Below, one piece after another: positions 1-9,265 of a stretch of 64,000 bases of DNA (positions are counted from its first letter, which is position 1; each line of letters begins with the position of its first letter). The notes below the pieces were generated by a model that was not told the DNA's origin, ran no database searches, and was given only the letters and a program-made list of their open reading frames with translations. The position numbers and the translations under genes were made by a program. Source of the stretch: Lawsonibacter asaccharolyticus (GTDB taxonomy: Bacteria > Bacillota > Clostridia > Oscillospirales > Oscillospiraceae); contig BFBT01000001.1 of assembly GCA_003112755.1 (NCBI GenBank), forward strand, positions 2,604,001 to 2,668,000. Reading direction: 5' to 3'.

Positions 1-95
1 AGGGTGCGGGGGCCCGTCTCCTCCCCCAGGGCCTGGGCGGCTTTGACCTCTTTGAGTCCCTGGCGCATCGCCTTGTGATAGTCCTCTGATGGCAT
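1..95 (-). CDS. 5' end of an unidentified gene (partial)
   Basis: A gene begins here and runs off the left edge of the window. Its ATG (95-93) is preceded by a textbook ribosome binding site (AAAAGGAGG on the minus strand, 102-110) at a normal distance. The 31 visible codons are open and encode a charged, helical N-terminus beginning MPSEDYHKAMRQG. There is no signal peptide or membrane segment in the visible part. It resembles the N-termini of some clostridial BMP-type ABC transporter binding proteins, but this is too short to identify. Confidence 0.55.
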   Translation of the reverse strand, partial: MPSEDYHKAMRQGLKEVKAAQALGEETGPRT

Positions 96-254
96 GCCGT
101 GCCTCCTTTTGATCTGGCTGTACCGTACCTTGTCATTGCACGCTTTGGGCCTATTTCAATAACAAGGTATCACAGAAATGGGAAAAATTCAATTCCTTTC
201 CCCCAAAAGAAGGGAGAGGTGATGTGCGGCATGAGGCCCGACACACGCAAGTGG

Positions 255-284
255 CCCCTGGCGTGCCGCAGGGCACGCCGGGGG
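255..284. repeat. GC-rich hairpin in the intergenic region 96-400
   Basis: A near-perfect inverted repeat (GGCGTGCC paired with GGCACGCC, extended by C/G runs) lies between the partial left gene and the antiporter gene. No T-run follows on either strand, so it is not a typical intrinsic terminator. Apart from this hairpin and the possible out-of-frame antiporter tail at 328-401, I see nothing coding in 96-400. Confidence 0.5.
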
Positions 285-400
285 CGGTGCTGGCCAGCCA
301 AATCAGACGGATAAATCCGGCCTCCGACTATCTTTTGATCTTCAGGCCGATGGTCTGGCTGAAGTGAAAGGCGCCGAAGAACAGTAGATACAGGGGAAGA

Positions 401-1702
401 CTACACTGTAGCGCGCCTGCCCCGGCCTGCGGTGACCAGCTGCCAGAGGGGGAGCAGAAAGAGGAAGAATGCCGTCAGCAGGGAGGCGGCGGGGGCCCCG
501 GCGGAGGCCAGGGGGACACCCCCGGCAATGGACCAGGGGATGAGGGGGGCCACCACCACGGCGCTGTTTTCCAGATAGATGGCCAGCTTTTCCCGGCTTT
601 TCTCCAGACCGCCGCACAGCTGGTGGGTGAGCATGATGGACAGAGTCTGGTTGCAGGCGATGGCGCTGGCGAGGACGGAGGTGACCAGCACTGCGGCGTA
701 GGGGGACAGGACCGCACCCCACGCCTCGATGCGTCTCCGGATGGGCTCCAGCAGCCCGGTCCTCTGGAAAATGCCGGAGTAGGAGGAGGAGAGGCAGACG
801 ATGGCCCCCACCTGGAGCATGGAGACAATGCCGCCCCCGTCGATCATGGTGGCCAGCTCCGGGCTTTGGGCGGAGAAACCCAGGACGGCGTCCTTCAAAA
901 GGGTCAGGGGGGCGGCGCCCTGATAGGCGAGGCAGAGCACCGCGGCAGCGGCGATGCTGGCCAGCATGGCCGCCTTCACCCGCACCCGCAGGGCGGAGAG
1001 CACCAAAATCAGAGCCGCCGGGATGAGGGGGAGGGGACCCAGACGGAACTCCAGGGCGAAGAGGGGGGCGATGTCCGCCGCCTGACCGGCGGCGGGGGAA
1101 GACAGGCCGAAGAGCAGATACAGCCCGGCGGCGAGGGCGAAGGGGACCAGGCAGGTCCGCAGCATCTGCCGGATGTTCCCAAACAGGTCGGTCCCGGTGA
1201 GGTCGGCCACCAGCAGGGCGCTGGTGGAGACGGGGGAACACCGGTCTCCAAAGTAGACCCCGGACAGGATGGCACCACCGGTCATCAACGGGTCGGCCCC
1301 CAGGGCGGCGGCCATGGTCATGCAGACGGCGCCCATGGTGGCCGCCGAGCCGAAAGCAGTGCCAGTGAGGAAGGAGACCAGGCAGTTGAGCAGAAAGGAG
1401 CACACCAGGAACAGACAGGGCTCCATTACCCGGACGGAATAGCACACAATGGCCGGGATGGTGCCCCCCGCCCGCCAGAGAGAGGTGAGGATGCCGATGA
1501 GGACGAAGGTGGTCAGGATATTTTTAGCGGCCCGGACCCCCTGAGCGGACATACCCAGCACCTCCGGGAGAGAAAAGCCCTTTCGGATGGCGTACAGGGC
1601 AAAAATGACATATCCCAGCAGCAGGGCGAACAGGAGGGAGATATGGAAGATGACGCACACCAGCAGCGCCGCTGCGAACAGAGAGAAGACAAGGAGCTCC
1701 AT
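401..1702 (-). CDS. nhaC: NhaC-family Na+/H+ antiporter
   Basis: A 433-residue integral membrane protein expected to exchange Na+ for H+ across the cytoplasmic membrane. It has about eleven hydrophobic segments and the NhaC family stretch FLTGTAFGSAATMG followed by GVYFGDRCSPVST, which is highly characteristic. The ATG at 1702 was chosen over an in-frame upstream start at 1897 because it sits behind an AGGTG ribosome binding site and opens directly with hydrophobic helix MELLVFSLFAAALL. A sigma-A type promoter lies about 90 bases upstream. The gene stands alone. Oddity: the stop at 401 follows a short basic tail, while the frame one base over continues with a hydrophobic stretch to a stop at 328, which suggests a late frameshift. 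Confidence 0.9.
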   Translation of the reverse strand: MELLVFSLFAAALLVCVIFHISLLFALLLGYVIFALYAIRKGFSLPEVLGMSAQGVRAAKNILTTFVLIGILTSLWRAGGTIPAIVCYSVRVMEPCLFLVCSFLLNCLVSFLTGTAFGSAATMGAVCMTMAAALGADPLMTGGAILSGVYFGDRCSPVSTSALLVADLTGTDLFGNIRQMLRTCLVPFALAAGLYLLFGLSSPAAGQAADIAPLFALEFRLGPLPLIPAALILVLSALRVRVKAAMLASIAAAAVLCLAYQGAAPLTLLKDAVLGFSAQSPELATMIDGGGIVSMLQVGAIVCLSSSYSGIFQRTGLLEPIRRRIEAWGAVLSPYAAVLVTSVLASAIACNQTLSIMLTHQLCGGLEKSREKLAIYLENSAVVVAPLIPWSIAGGVPLASAGAPAASLLTAFFLFLLPLWQLVTAGRGRRATV

Positions 1703-1789
1703 GACGCACCTCGGGTTGAAGAATGACAAAAGGAGGGGAGGACCTACTGGTCCCAATGGGAAAATCGTCCGTTGAGCGTAGGTACGGCT

Positions 1790-1818
1790 ATTATAAACGA
1801 AACGGAGGAAAAGTACAA
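1790..1818 (-). promoter_or_regulatory. sigma-A type promoter of the antiporter gene
   Basis: On the minus strand TTGTAC (1818-1813) and a perfect TATAAT (1795-1790) are separated by 17 bases. The start codon of the antiporter gene lies about 90 bases downstream. Prediction from sequence only. Confidence 0.6.
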
Positions 1819-1971
1819 GGACGGGAACGAAGTCCCCGCCCCGCGGCATGGCGTTGTGTTTTCCGGTATGTGCGATAAAATTCGGAATGATCCGCAATAT
1901 GCGGGGACAGAGATCGTGCTTATCAGGTGAAAGGTACGTTTACAGGCTCAGGGCCGGAAAGAAAGCGGGCT

Positions 1972-2219
1972 ATGGAGGACCGGAAGATCATCGAGCTGTC
2001 TGGATGCGGATCGAAGAGGCGGCCTGATGTTTTACATCAGGCTGTGGGAGGAGCCGCTGACGAAGGCTCAGGTAGAAAGCGGCGGCGATTGGAGCTTTGC
2101 CAGATGTGAGGATATCATGATGACCACAAAGACGGGACCTATCTTTTGTACTATGCCGGCCATGTGCAGTTTATCGCAGAGACGGAAGCGGCTCATACAT
2201 AAAGAGCTTTGAACCTTAT
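1972..2219 (+). pseudogene. decayed gene remnants, the first like the N-terminus of a sigma-70 family protein
   Basis: No intact gene lies in 1703-2306. On the plus strand MEDRKIIEL (1972-1998) matches the opening of many clostridial mobile-element sigma-70 family proteins; a single missing base would restore the typical continuation. A second fragment from about 2027 reads FYIRLWEEPLTKAQVE and then, after a frame change near 2115, DGTYLLYYAGHVQF to a stop near 2207. Frames shift at least twice, so this is degraded sequence rather than a working gene. Confidence 0.35.
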
Positions 2220-2236
2220 AAAAATCATATTTATGA

Positions 2237-2285
2237 GGAGAACCCCATTTGTAACTCCGAAGTCGGGTTATCAATGGGGTTCTCC
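2237..2285 (-). terminator. long hairpin downstream of the YyaL/ferritin-like pair
   Basis: A 13-bp perfect stem (GGAGAACCCCATT with its complement) encloses a second short stem. On the minus strand it is followed by AT-rich sequence containing a T-run a few bases away. It sits directly after the stop of the ferritin-like gene and is the likely end of that transcript. Confidence 0.55.
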
Positions 2286-2306
2286 ATTTATACAGTTTCC
2301 AAATGC

Positions 2307-2519
2307 CTATTTTTCATACCTGCGCAGAAGATCAAGCAGTTTTGCGGCATGTTCCGCTTCATCTTCCGCAAACTCGGAAAACAGTTTGGCAAGCGCCGAG
2401 TTATCCTCCTCGAGTTCATGGGCGTAGGCCTGATAGTCCCGTACAAGTTCAGTTGAATTTTGCCAGGCCCTGAGCACATGGTCCCGGTTAGTAATGGTAA
2501 AACCATTTTTGGTATCCAT
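2307..2519 (-). CDS. small ferritin/rubrerythrin-like helical protein
   Basis: A 70-residue, all-helical acidic protein. Its C-terminal helix carries an ExxH-type motif within FAEDEAEHAAKLL, as in one half of a rubrerythrin or ferritin-like helical pair; with a single such motif it would have to dimerise to form a metal site. The start at 2519 was chosen for its AGGAGGT ribosome binding site (2526-2532), which overlaps the stop codon of the preceding gene, so the two are probably translationally coupled. Metal binding is an inference from the motif; the protein could be only structural. Confidence 0.75.
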   Translation of the reverse strand: MDTKNGFTITNRDHVLRAWQNSTELVRDYQAYAHELEEDNSALAKLFSEFAEDEAEHAAKLLDLLRRYEK

Positions 2520-2530
2520 AGAAATACCTC

Positions 2531-4498
2531 CTAAGTTTGATATTGTTTTCGTATCTCTGTCATTAGCTGCCGTTTGTTCATCGGTGGCAGACAGGAGTGA
2601 TTCCGGCACACATAGAACGTGGTTTCTTCGTTCAACAGCTTATATTCTTCCGATGGATGTTCCAAAACCTTGACTATGGCATCAGATGGCAGCACAAATG
2701 GAAGGTCGTTCAAGTGCTCTCCGTTCGGGACTGCGGTGATCAAAAGCGGCGGCTCCCAAAAATCTGACAGAGCCATTAAAAACATGGAATATCCGGCAGG
2801 ATATCGTTCCGCTTCTCCTGACATATAGGCAAGCTGTTTGTTCAGAATGTTCTCCATACCCTGATCCGGCAGCAATGCATTCACACGTACAAGCACATAT
2901 GCTAGGAGGGAGTTTCCACTGGGGATCGCCCCGTCATAGCACTCTTTCGGGTGAAAAAGCAGCGCTTCGTTCTCTGTGCCGCTGAGATAAAAGCCGCCAT
3001 GGAGCGAATCGTGATACTGGGCGACAGCTTCTCTGGTGAGCTGTACCGCACGGCGAAGAAATGTGCGTTCCAGTGTGGCGTCATACAGAGAAAGCAGAGC
3101 AAAAATATAGCTTGCATAATCATCCAGAAAACCGCGCGCCCCCAGTTTGCCGCCCCGAATGCTTACATAAAGCGTATCCTGATCGCACAGGCTGTTCTCA
3201 AGAAAACCTTGCGCCCTTTTTGCGGCGTCCAGATATCTGGGATCCCGACTGCACCGGTACAGCCGGCACAGCGCCGCGATCATAAGGGAATTCCATGCCG
3301 TCAAAACCTTGTCATCTGTATGCAGGCGGGTGCGACTCCGCCTGTATTCCTGCAATGTGGGCAGAAAAGGGTCAAAACGGGCATCTGTCAAATTTTTTGT
3401 GTGGAGAAGATTGGGAATGCTCTTACCCTCAAAGTTCCCCGCTTTTGTAATACTGAACCGTTCACAAAAGGCGGAGCCGTCGGCTTGCCCCAGGAGCTCG
3501 ATGATCTCCTGCGGAGTGAATACATAGTATTTTCCCTCCTCGCCATCGCTGTCCGCATCCTGGGCGCTGTAAAAGCCGCCGCTGGGAGAGGTCATTTCAT
3601 TGAGAATATAAGAGGCTGTCTTTTCTGCAACTCCCAGATAAAATGACTGCTCCGTGAGATCATAGGCTTTGCAGTAGGCGAGGATCAGCAGAGCGTTATC
3701 ATAGAGCATCTTCTCAAAATGCGGAACAAGATAATACCGGTCTGTGGAATATCGGCAAAATCCGTATCCAATATGATCAAACAGTCCGCCTGCATACATC
3801 TTTTGCAGGGTTATTTCCGCCATGTTTAAGGCGCGGCTGTTCCCGTGCTTTTCGTATTGCTGCATCAGAAACAGAAGATTGTGGGGGGCTGGAAATTTCG
3901 GTGCGCCGCCGAAACCGCCAAATGACGCATCAAAGTTCTGCTGATACCATTGCAGGGCAGTGTCCGGTAAAGTTTTATCTGCTTGTGACGCAGGAGTACG
4001 ATGCTGATGGAGAGCCTCCGTGATTTTGTTTGCGGAGCGAAGAAGGGCGTCCCGCTCGTTCTTCCATTTCTGCTGAATAATGAGCAGCAGTTCTTTGAGT
4101 CCTACGGCCCCGTATCGGGCAGTCTTAGGAAAATAGGTCCCAGCGAAGAATGGTTTCTGCTCTGCGGTCATAAAGATGCTGACAGGCCAGCCGCCCCTCC
4201 CGGTGAAAGCCTGACAGACTGCCATATAAATGCTGTCAATGTCGGGGCGCTCTTCTTTATCTACTTTGACCGACACGTAGTACTTGTTTAAGATATCAGC
4301 GATTTCAAGATCCTCAAAGCTTTCACGGGCCATTACATGGCACCAGTGGCAGGTGCTGTAGCCAATGCTCAAAAAGATGGGTTTATCCTCTGCTCTTGCT
4401 TTGCAAAAAGCTTCCTCGCCCCAGGGGTACCAGTCTACCGGGTTTTCCGCATGCTGGAGAAGGTATGGGCTTGTCTGATATTTCAGATGATTGCTCAA
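2531..4498 (-). CDS. yyaL: YyaL-type thioredoxin-domain protein (DUF255)
   Basis: A 655-residue homologue of Bacillus YyaL and human SSP411. The N-terminal DUF255 domain is a thioredoxin-like fold (residues about 1-160) with the motif STCHWCHVM; the remainder is an (alpha/alpha)6-barrel of the N-acylglucosamine-epimerase type. The family is widespread but its reaction is not established. Translation starts at a TTG (4498) behind GAGGTGAGG. Length is normal for the family. It is followed by the small ferritin-like gene with no spacer. Confidence 0.92.
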   Translation of the reverse strand: MSNHLKYQTSPYLLQHAENPVDWYPWGEEAFCKARAEDKPIFLSIGYSTCHWCHVMARESFEDLEIADILNKYYVSVKVDKEERPDIDSIYMAVCQAFTGRGGWPVSIFMTAEQKPFFAGTYFPKTARYGAVGLKELLLIIQQKWKNERDALLRSANKITEALHQHRTPASQADKTLPDTALQWYQQNFDASFGGFGGAPKFPAPHNLLFLMQQYEKHGNSRALNMAEITLQKMYAGGLFDHIGYGFCRYSTDRYYLVPHFEKMLYDNALLILAYCKAYDLTEQSFYLGVAEKTASYILNEMTSPSGGFYSAQDADSDGEEGKYYVFTPQEIIELLGQADGSAFCERFSITKAGNFEGKSIPNLLHTKNLTDARFDPFLPTLQEYRRSRTRLHTDDKVLTAWNSLMIAALCRLYRCSRDPRYLDAAKRAQGFLENSLCDQDTLYVSIRGGKLGARGFLDDYASYIFALLSLYDATLERTFLRRAVQLTREAVAQYHDSLHGGFYLSGTENEALLFHPKECYDGAIPSGNSLLAYVLVRVNALLPDQGMENILNKQLAYMSGEAERYPAGYSMFLMALSDFWEPPLLITAVPNGEHLNDLPFVLPSDAIVKVLEHPSEEYKLLNEETTFYVCRNHSCLPPMNKRQLMTEIRKQYQT

Positions 4499-4694
4499 AT
4501 CCTCACCTCAGTTTTTCAGATCCCCCATTGCGGGGCCACCGCTGCCGATGCTCACTACTTTGTGTTCCAATCTCTTTCCTAAGATTGAAAATTAGGCTGA
4601 TTCCGAGTTTGCTCCCGTAGTGATCTCATATACTTCTCCCCATGATGATTCTGATGATAGTGTGGTCTAAAAGGAGAAAAGTATGTCTTTTCTT

Positions 4695-5534
4695 TTACGT
4701 CCCATGATTTGGTACAAATTCATAGGCGGCATGGTCGCTTTGAAGGGAAAATATTGCTTTTCCTCTTTCCCACAGCCTTGCCTGCAAATGCACATTACAG
4801 CTTTCCCGAATGGTGCTGGACATCTTTCCGCACTGTGGCGCACGAAGAGGGTGGCCCGTATGTGGGGATGTTATATCCAACTCCAGCAGGAGGCTGCCTT
4901 GAGACAGACAGATATGTTCCGGGGTAAATGCTTGAACTTTGACGCCTCTGTAGGTTGCCAAACGATACTCCCTACCTTGGTACACGATCGCGCAGATGCA
5001 TCCGCGGAAGGAACTTCCGCAAAAGGGGATATGGGCGATCGAGATCATGATAGAACATGCGCTCGGGAAATCGTTGCACTGCATCCACAGGTAGGAGCGG
5101 GGAAAAGAGGTTCCGCTGTCCTTCTCTACATAGCCGAGACCACCTTCGAAGCTATGCACATATCCATCCATTCGGACGCTGCCTTGGAGTGTGTGGGCCA
5201 TGCTGAGAACGCCGTGCCGGCACTCCATGGGGAAAAAACGGAATGGCCCCATGATATCGGAACAGAGCGGCGCAAGCGGTCCGTACACGATCTCACCGCT
5301 GATGCCGGGCAGCTCAATATGGCAGCCCTGGCTCGAAAACCAACATCGGTCCGCCTGTATCATACCGTTACAGACGGTCAGATCCGACACCTGAAATTGT
5401 CGGGCACCTTCTCGAGAGATCAGTTGGATAAAATCGCCGCTCACTGCCCGGCCGGGAATGAATGCTACCATGTCATCCCCTTTTTGATGCTTAAAATACC
5501 AGCCCTCAAAACCTTTTTGTCCCGACATACGCAT
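4695..5534 (-). CDS. tocopherol cyclase family protein
   Basis: A 279-residue protein of the tocopherol-cyclase-like family (a lipocalin-like beta fold also found in many Clostridia that make no tocopherol). Recognisable segments are FEGWYFKHQ near the N-terminus, the central HSFEGGLGYVEKDSG followed by SYLWMQCNDF, and the late VYQGREYRLATYRG. In bacteria the substrate is unknown; binding of a lipid or isoprenoid is only suggested by the family. It has a good AAGGAGGG ribosome binding site and is separated from the YyaL gene by 196 bases, in which I see no further gene. Confidence 0.85.
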   Translation of the reverse strand: MRMSGQKGFEGWYFKHQKGDDMVAFIPGRAVSGDFIQLISREGARQFQVSDLTVCNGMIQADRCWFSSQGCHIELPGISGEIVYGPLAPLCSDIMGPFRFFPMECRHGVLSMAHTLQGSVRMDGYVHSFEGGLGYVEKDSGTSFPRSYLWMQCNDFPSACSIMISIAHIPFCGSSFRGCICAIVYQGREYRLATYRGVKVQAFTPEHICLSQGSLLLELDITSPHTGHPLRAPQCGKMSSTIRESCNVHLQARLWERGKAIFSLQSDHAAYEFVPNHGT

Positions 5535-5707
5535 GTTACAGCCCTCCTTTGAGGAATGGACTAAGTATGCCCATATGAGCGGGATATAAGACGATCTTTA
5601 TTTGCTTCTCAACGAAACGCAGGTGCATTCTCTTTTCATGTATATACGGTCCCAACGCGTCATAAGCGTACGGCGGCGGCCTATTTTCGAATGGATAATG
5701 GATTTTC

Positions 5708-5759
5708 AAGGCAGCTCCTACCTCTCATGCATGATATGCACACGGAAGAGAGCTGCCTT
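5708..5759 (-). terminator. candidate terminator at the end of the immunity array
   Basis: A 10-bp perfect stem (AAGGCAGCTC with its complement) with a further short stem inside lies 30-80 bases downstream of the last gene of the array. The T-run after it is poor, so termination here is only likely, not clear. The rest of 5535-5787 shows no gene. Confidence 0.4.
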
Positions 5760-5787
5760 TCACTTCTGCCGGCGGTTTTGGATCTGA

Positions 5788-6666
5788 TCAGCGTTTTCCG
5801 GAAGCATACTTGCCCATGTGTATGTCCAGCACCCCTCTGGGCGGCTGGATCAGGGCATCCTCATACCGGCACGTCCACTGGATCTGACGGCTCAGCTGGC
5901 CGTCCTCTATGCCGTCTATGGTTTCCCCGTCCTGAATGGAGTTGTCATGCTCCAGAATGTAGGAAGCCGCATTGTAGGCATGGTTCACCACCCAGTTGGG
6001 GTCCATTCCGTGGAAGTGGTACTGGAGGTCCGGCAGGAACAGGGTGCTCATGCCCACCGTGTCGATGAGCATATCTTCGGTGCCCTCAATGTTGAAGAAA
6101 CGGACATTGACCCCAAAGCGAATGAAACGGTCCGGCCCCTCGATCTGGTGGGAGCGCACATCCTCCGCCAGAAACAGTTTGCCGCAGTTCTGGAAATAGA
6201 ACGCCTCACAGGTGGGATACAGCTCCGCCAGAGCCGCCAGAAAGTCGGCATCCAGGTTGGCCCGCTCCAGAGCCGGAAGCGCCGCCGCCAGCATATCGGT
6301 GGCTACCACCTGATACCGGCATTCCCGGAAGATCCGCTCCCGGTCCTCCTGGCAGTCCCACATCTGGCTCATCAGGAAGGCGTCAAAGCCTTTGCCCTTG
6401 AACTTGTCGCATTTCATCACCATCAGCTGCACCGGGCATTTGCCATCCTGAAATTCAGCGATATGACCCAAGGCGGCAAAGCCGGCCATCTTTTTATCAC
6501 GGCAGAAACACTCTACGGCACCGATGTGCTTTTCCATCACAGCGGTCATCTCATCCTTGTCCGGCATATCCACCGGCTCTTTGAACAGCATCTGAATGAG
6601 ATAGGGGCCGCCGGGCTGGGGGCCTTTTTTGTCATCCAGGTTCTGCTGGAACACTTGATTGCTCAT
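5788..6666 (-). CDS. DUF4261 domain protein (last gene of the immunity array)
   Basis: A 292-residue soluble protein. The C-terminal third has the DUF4261 pattern (DTVGMSTLFLPDLQYHFHG, then YNAASYILEHD), and the N-terminus GPYLIQMLFKEP opens like other members. DUF4261 proteins recur in immunity loci of polymorphic toxins; a more divergent DUF4261-like segment is also present in the 1875-residue poly-immunity protein encoded at 16860-22487. The start has a perfect AAGGAGG site. Specific toxin partner unknown. Confidence 0.8.
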   Translation of the reverse strand: MSNQVFQQNLDDKKGPQPGGPYLIQMLFKEPVDMPDKDEMTAVMEKHIGAVECFCRDKKMAGFAALGHIAEFQDGKCPVQLMVMKCDKFKGKGFDAFLMSQMWDCQEDRERIFRECRYQVVATDMLAAALPALERANLDADFLAALAELYPTCEAFYFQNCGKLFLAEDVRSHQIEGPDRFIRFGVNVRFFNIEGTEDMLIDTVGMSTLFLPDLQYHFHGMDPNWVVNHAYNAASYILEHDNSIQDGETIDGIEDGQLSRQIQWTCRYEDALIQPPRGVLDIHMGKYASGKR

Positions 6667-6709
6667 TCGATTTCCTCCTTATAGCAGTAGATCATGCGGC
6701 AATGGACAA

Positions 6710-6862
6710 TCACTGCTTTGTGTGTGGAGTTACTCCAAAAACTAAAAAAAGAGCCACGCAAAACAGAATCAGTCCAATAAAATTACGCTCTATCAGCGGT
6801 TTTATGGCCATGAGAAGCAGAAAACCGCAAATCAGAATAATTATACCGTTCATTTCCTTCAT
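6710..6862 (-). CDS. 50-residue membrane protein coupled to the upstream gene
   Basis: A short gene whose ATG (6862-6860) overlaps the stop of the preceding gene as ATGA, a sign of translational coupling. The product is two hydrophobic helices (residues about 6-21 and 28-44) with a short charged turn, KPLIERNF, between them, so a two-pass membrane protein. It resembles nothing I can name. Small two-pass proteins such as Imm17 occur elsewhere in this array, so an immunity role at the membrane is possible. Confidence 0.6.
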   Translation of the reverse strand: MKEMNGIIILICGFLLLMAIKPLIERNFIGLILFCVALFLVFGVTPHTKQ

Positions 6863-7719
6863 TTTCGTTCTTTCGGTCTGTTAGCGAACAGCTTCCACCG
6901 GAACTCCAGTTCTTTCTGGACAAACTCTTTCGGCAGGCCCCGGGGGTTGGCGATGAGATACCATACCCGAAAGGTGCGCTTCTCCGGGTCTGTCTCCTGC
7001 CGGTAGAGCTGATAGCCCGCCTCATCCTCCTGCGACCACTGTCCTGTCTGCCGCTTGGCCTGCACAAAGGGTTCCACCACCCGATCCAGTTCCTCCCTGG
7101 TGCGGCTTGAGGCCCAGGCGTGATCCACATCATTGGTATAGGAGAAGTGGAACAACATCGAACCCATCCAGTTCTTTGCCTTGTGTTCTGGCGTTCCGCG
7201 CAATTCCGCCAGCTGTTCCGCCGTTCCGTACCGTTCCACCATCTGCTCCCGCACATAGATGTACCAGCTGTAGTCCTCCGGCTGGGTAAAGGGGGTGCAG
7301 ACCGGCTGGAGCGCCTCTGCCGGGTCCGCCTCAAAGCGGTCGATAAAGTCGAGGTAGTGGGCTTTGATCAGGGGCAGGAAGGTGTCCAGCAGCCCGGTGT
7401 TCAGCAGCAAATCTTCTGTGAGCATCCGAAAGAACGAACCGCCTGTTGTCGATTCTATTCTGAAAGAGTAGAGGTAGTCATCTTCCTGCTTAATGATACA
7501 GCTGAAACCTACCTCCACATTTCCATGGCCGATTTCGTAGTCTATGTAGTTGTAGCGGCTCCGCTCAAACCAGATCTGATAGGTCAGCCCGTTTTTCATT
7601 TTCTTTTTGAAGTCGCCCTTTTTCAGCCGTTTCCAGCCCTTTTTCTCCAGGCCCAGGCCGTTCCATAGGTAGTCCAGAGCCTCCGCAAAGATGTCCGCCG
7701 GGTGTTTTTGTTCCACCAT
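6859..7719 (-). CDS. hypothetical protein, DUF4304-like N-terminus
   Basis: A 286-residue soluble protein rich in aromatic and charged residues. The N-terminal half (GWKRLKKGDFKKK followed by a beta-rich stretch) looks like DUF4304-type immunity proteins, in which a basic, poorly soluble-looking FKKK segment precedes strands. The C-terminal half (WASSRTREELDRVVEPF) is helical and has no match I know. Start chosen for GGAGGGGGAT directly upstream of ATG. Confidence 0.8.
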   Translation of the reverse strand: MVEQKHPADIFAEALDYLWNGLGLEKKGWKRLKKGDFKKKMKNGLTYQIWFERSRYNYIDYEIGHGNVEVGFSCIIKQEDDYLYSFRIESTTGGSFFRMLTEDLLLNTGLLDTFLPLIKAHYLDFIDRFEADPAEALQPVCTPFTQPEDYSWYIYVREQMVERYGTAEQLAELRGTPEHKAKNWMGSMLFHFSYTNDVDHAWASSRTREELDRVVEPFVQAKRQTGQWSQEDEAGYQLYRQETDPEKRTFRVWYLIANPRGLPKEFVQKELEFRWKLFANRPKERK

Positions 7720-7736
7720 ATCCCCCTCCCAACTGC

Positions 7737-8450
7737 TTATGTCTGTGCCTCGCTGTTCCTGATCGCATCTGCTAATTGACCGCTAACCGTGTCTATGTAG
7801 AGATACACTCCGTCCCGGTCGCAGTGGTACAGGTTGGAATAGCTGGTACTCCCATTGGGGTGGATGGGATTGGGCTCCACCACCTCAGTGGCTTCCAGCA
7901 GGCCGGCACCAAGCTCCGCCGCGGCAGTGAGGGCCTTTTTCAGCACAGCAAGCTGTCCGTTGCTCCAAAGTCCCTCCAGATCCTCCAGCACCTTTGGGTC
8001 CTGCTCCAGATCCCGGAGAAGCTGTACCACCTGCTTCGGAGACAGGTACACACCGGCACAGTAGTTTTCAACAATCTGATTTTTTGCCGGATTGGGAAAG
8101 GCTGCTGGCGCCACCTGTGCCCACGGGGTGAAATACCGGGCATATTCCGGCTTCTCCTCCACCAGAAAGGAAAATGCGCTCCCCCGGGTGTAATAGTAAT
8201 CCCGGAAAAAGCCCTGGATCACCGCAATGTAAAAGCCATGGCTCTTATCAAACAGCTCGTCTGGTGCTGTCCCCGCCCCGACCCGCAGGGTATCCAGATA
8301 TTTTTCCGCATAGAAATCCTCTATCCCATGCTGTGCGGCAAGGGCCAGCACCTTTTCCTCCTGCCCCTGCTGGACCCAGGTAAGTGGGGTAAAATACCAT
8401 TTCTGCATTTCTTCCGGCGAAATCGGGTGAAAACTCACATCGTATCCCAT
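7737..8450 (-). CDS. hypothetical protein of the array
   Basis: A 237-residue soluble protein beginning MGYDVSFHPIS, with a perfect AAGGAGG site. Proteins with this opening recur near polymorphic-toxin immunity genes, but I cannot assign a named domain. The C-terminal strand region (YSNLYHCDRDGVYLYID) suggests a beta sheet packed on helices. Spaced 17 bases from the next gene and 11 from the one before it, as expected in one transcript. Confidence 0.78.
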   Translation of the reverse strand: MGYDVSFHPISPEEMQKWYFTPLTWVQQGQEEKVLALAAQHGIEDFYAEKYLDTLRVGAGTAPDELFDKSHGFYIAVIQGFFRDYYYTRGSAFSFLVEEKPEYARYFTPWAQVAPAAFPNPAKNQIVENYCAGVYLSPKQVVQLLRDLEQDPKVLEDLEGLWSNGQLAVLKKALTAAAELGAGLLEATEVVEPNPIHPNGSTSYSNLYHCDRDGVYLYIDTVSGQLADAIRNSEAQT

Positions 8451-8461
8451 ACACTTCCTCC

Positions 8462-9241
8462 TTAGTAATCCAGTAAAATGGGAACCTGCTGTTCCTCGGC
8501 AAACCGCATAGCCCGACAGAACATGGAGAAGGCGAACTTGGCAAGAGATTCCGTATCATACTGGGTGTGCTCCGGGATGTCCGCCTTGCTGTACTGTCCA
8601 TTCGGGCCCACGGTCCCGTCTACCGGGTATCCCTCCGTGTCTGCCCAATCAAGGATGGTGTCCTCATCGGCCTGCCACGCCAGCTGGTTCAGTTTCTCCA
8701 GCTCCTTCCGCAGTCCGCCCAAAGTGGCAATCAAAGCCGGATCGTCGGTGGGCAGGGGAGCCTTGAATAGGAGGGGGGCTTCCAGCGGGAGCCACCAAGT
8801 GGTCCCCCGGAACAGGGACCACACCCGCTCCTCATCTGATGCAAGGCGGGCGACCAGAGGATGCTCCCCAAAGTTCCAGTCCTTCTCCACGGTGGGGGGC
8901 ACCGGCTCATCGTACGTATGGCAGGCGGCCACCAGCAGCATAGCGCCGAAGGCGTCCCAATCGGGCTTGTCGGTGTAGTAGGGTTTCTCATTATCTTCAG
9001 GCCAGGGGGTGCAGGGGAGCTGGCCCGGCTGAGAAATGGCGCTCAAGATCTGATCCCGCCAGTTCTCCACCGCCGCCTGGATTTCAGCTGGGGACATTTC
9101 TTCCTCGTTATCAGCAACTTCTCCATCCGGCGTGATCCGGTTAAAGGTGTATCCGTTTTCCTCCGCCCACTGCTGGACGACGGTTTTCCAGTTGTGGGAG
9201 TAGTACCGGGTCAATGTTCCGGCATAGATATCAAGTCCCAT
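8462..9241 (-). CDS. hypothetical protein of the array
   Basis: A 259-residue soluble, tryptophan-rich, acidic protein opening MGLDIYAGTLTRYY, preceded by AAAGGAGG. I do not recognise a named domain; similar openings occur in other bacterial immunity clusters. There is no signal peptide or membrane helix, so it should act in the cytoplasm. Confidence 0.78.
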   Translation of the reverse strand: MGLDIYAGTLTRYYSHNWKTVVQQWAEENGYTFNRITPDGEVADNEEEMSPAEIQAAVENWRDQILSAISQPGQLPCTPWPEDNEKPYYTDKPDWDAFGAMLLVAACHTYDEPVPPTVEKDWNFGEHPLVARLASDEERVWSLFRGTTWWLPLEAPLLFKAPLPTDDPALIATLGGLRKELEKLNQLAWQADEDTILDWADTEGYPVDGTVGPNGQYSKADIPEHTQYDTESLAKFAFSMFCRAMRFAEEQQVPILLDY

Positions 9242-9265
9242 AGTGATTCCTCCTTTTCTGCTTGG

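Noticed and set aside
255-284. Hairpin left of the antiporter gene as a terminator
   Set aside because: No T-run on either strand; kept only as an inverted repeat.
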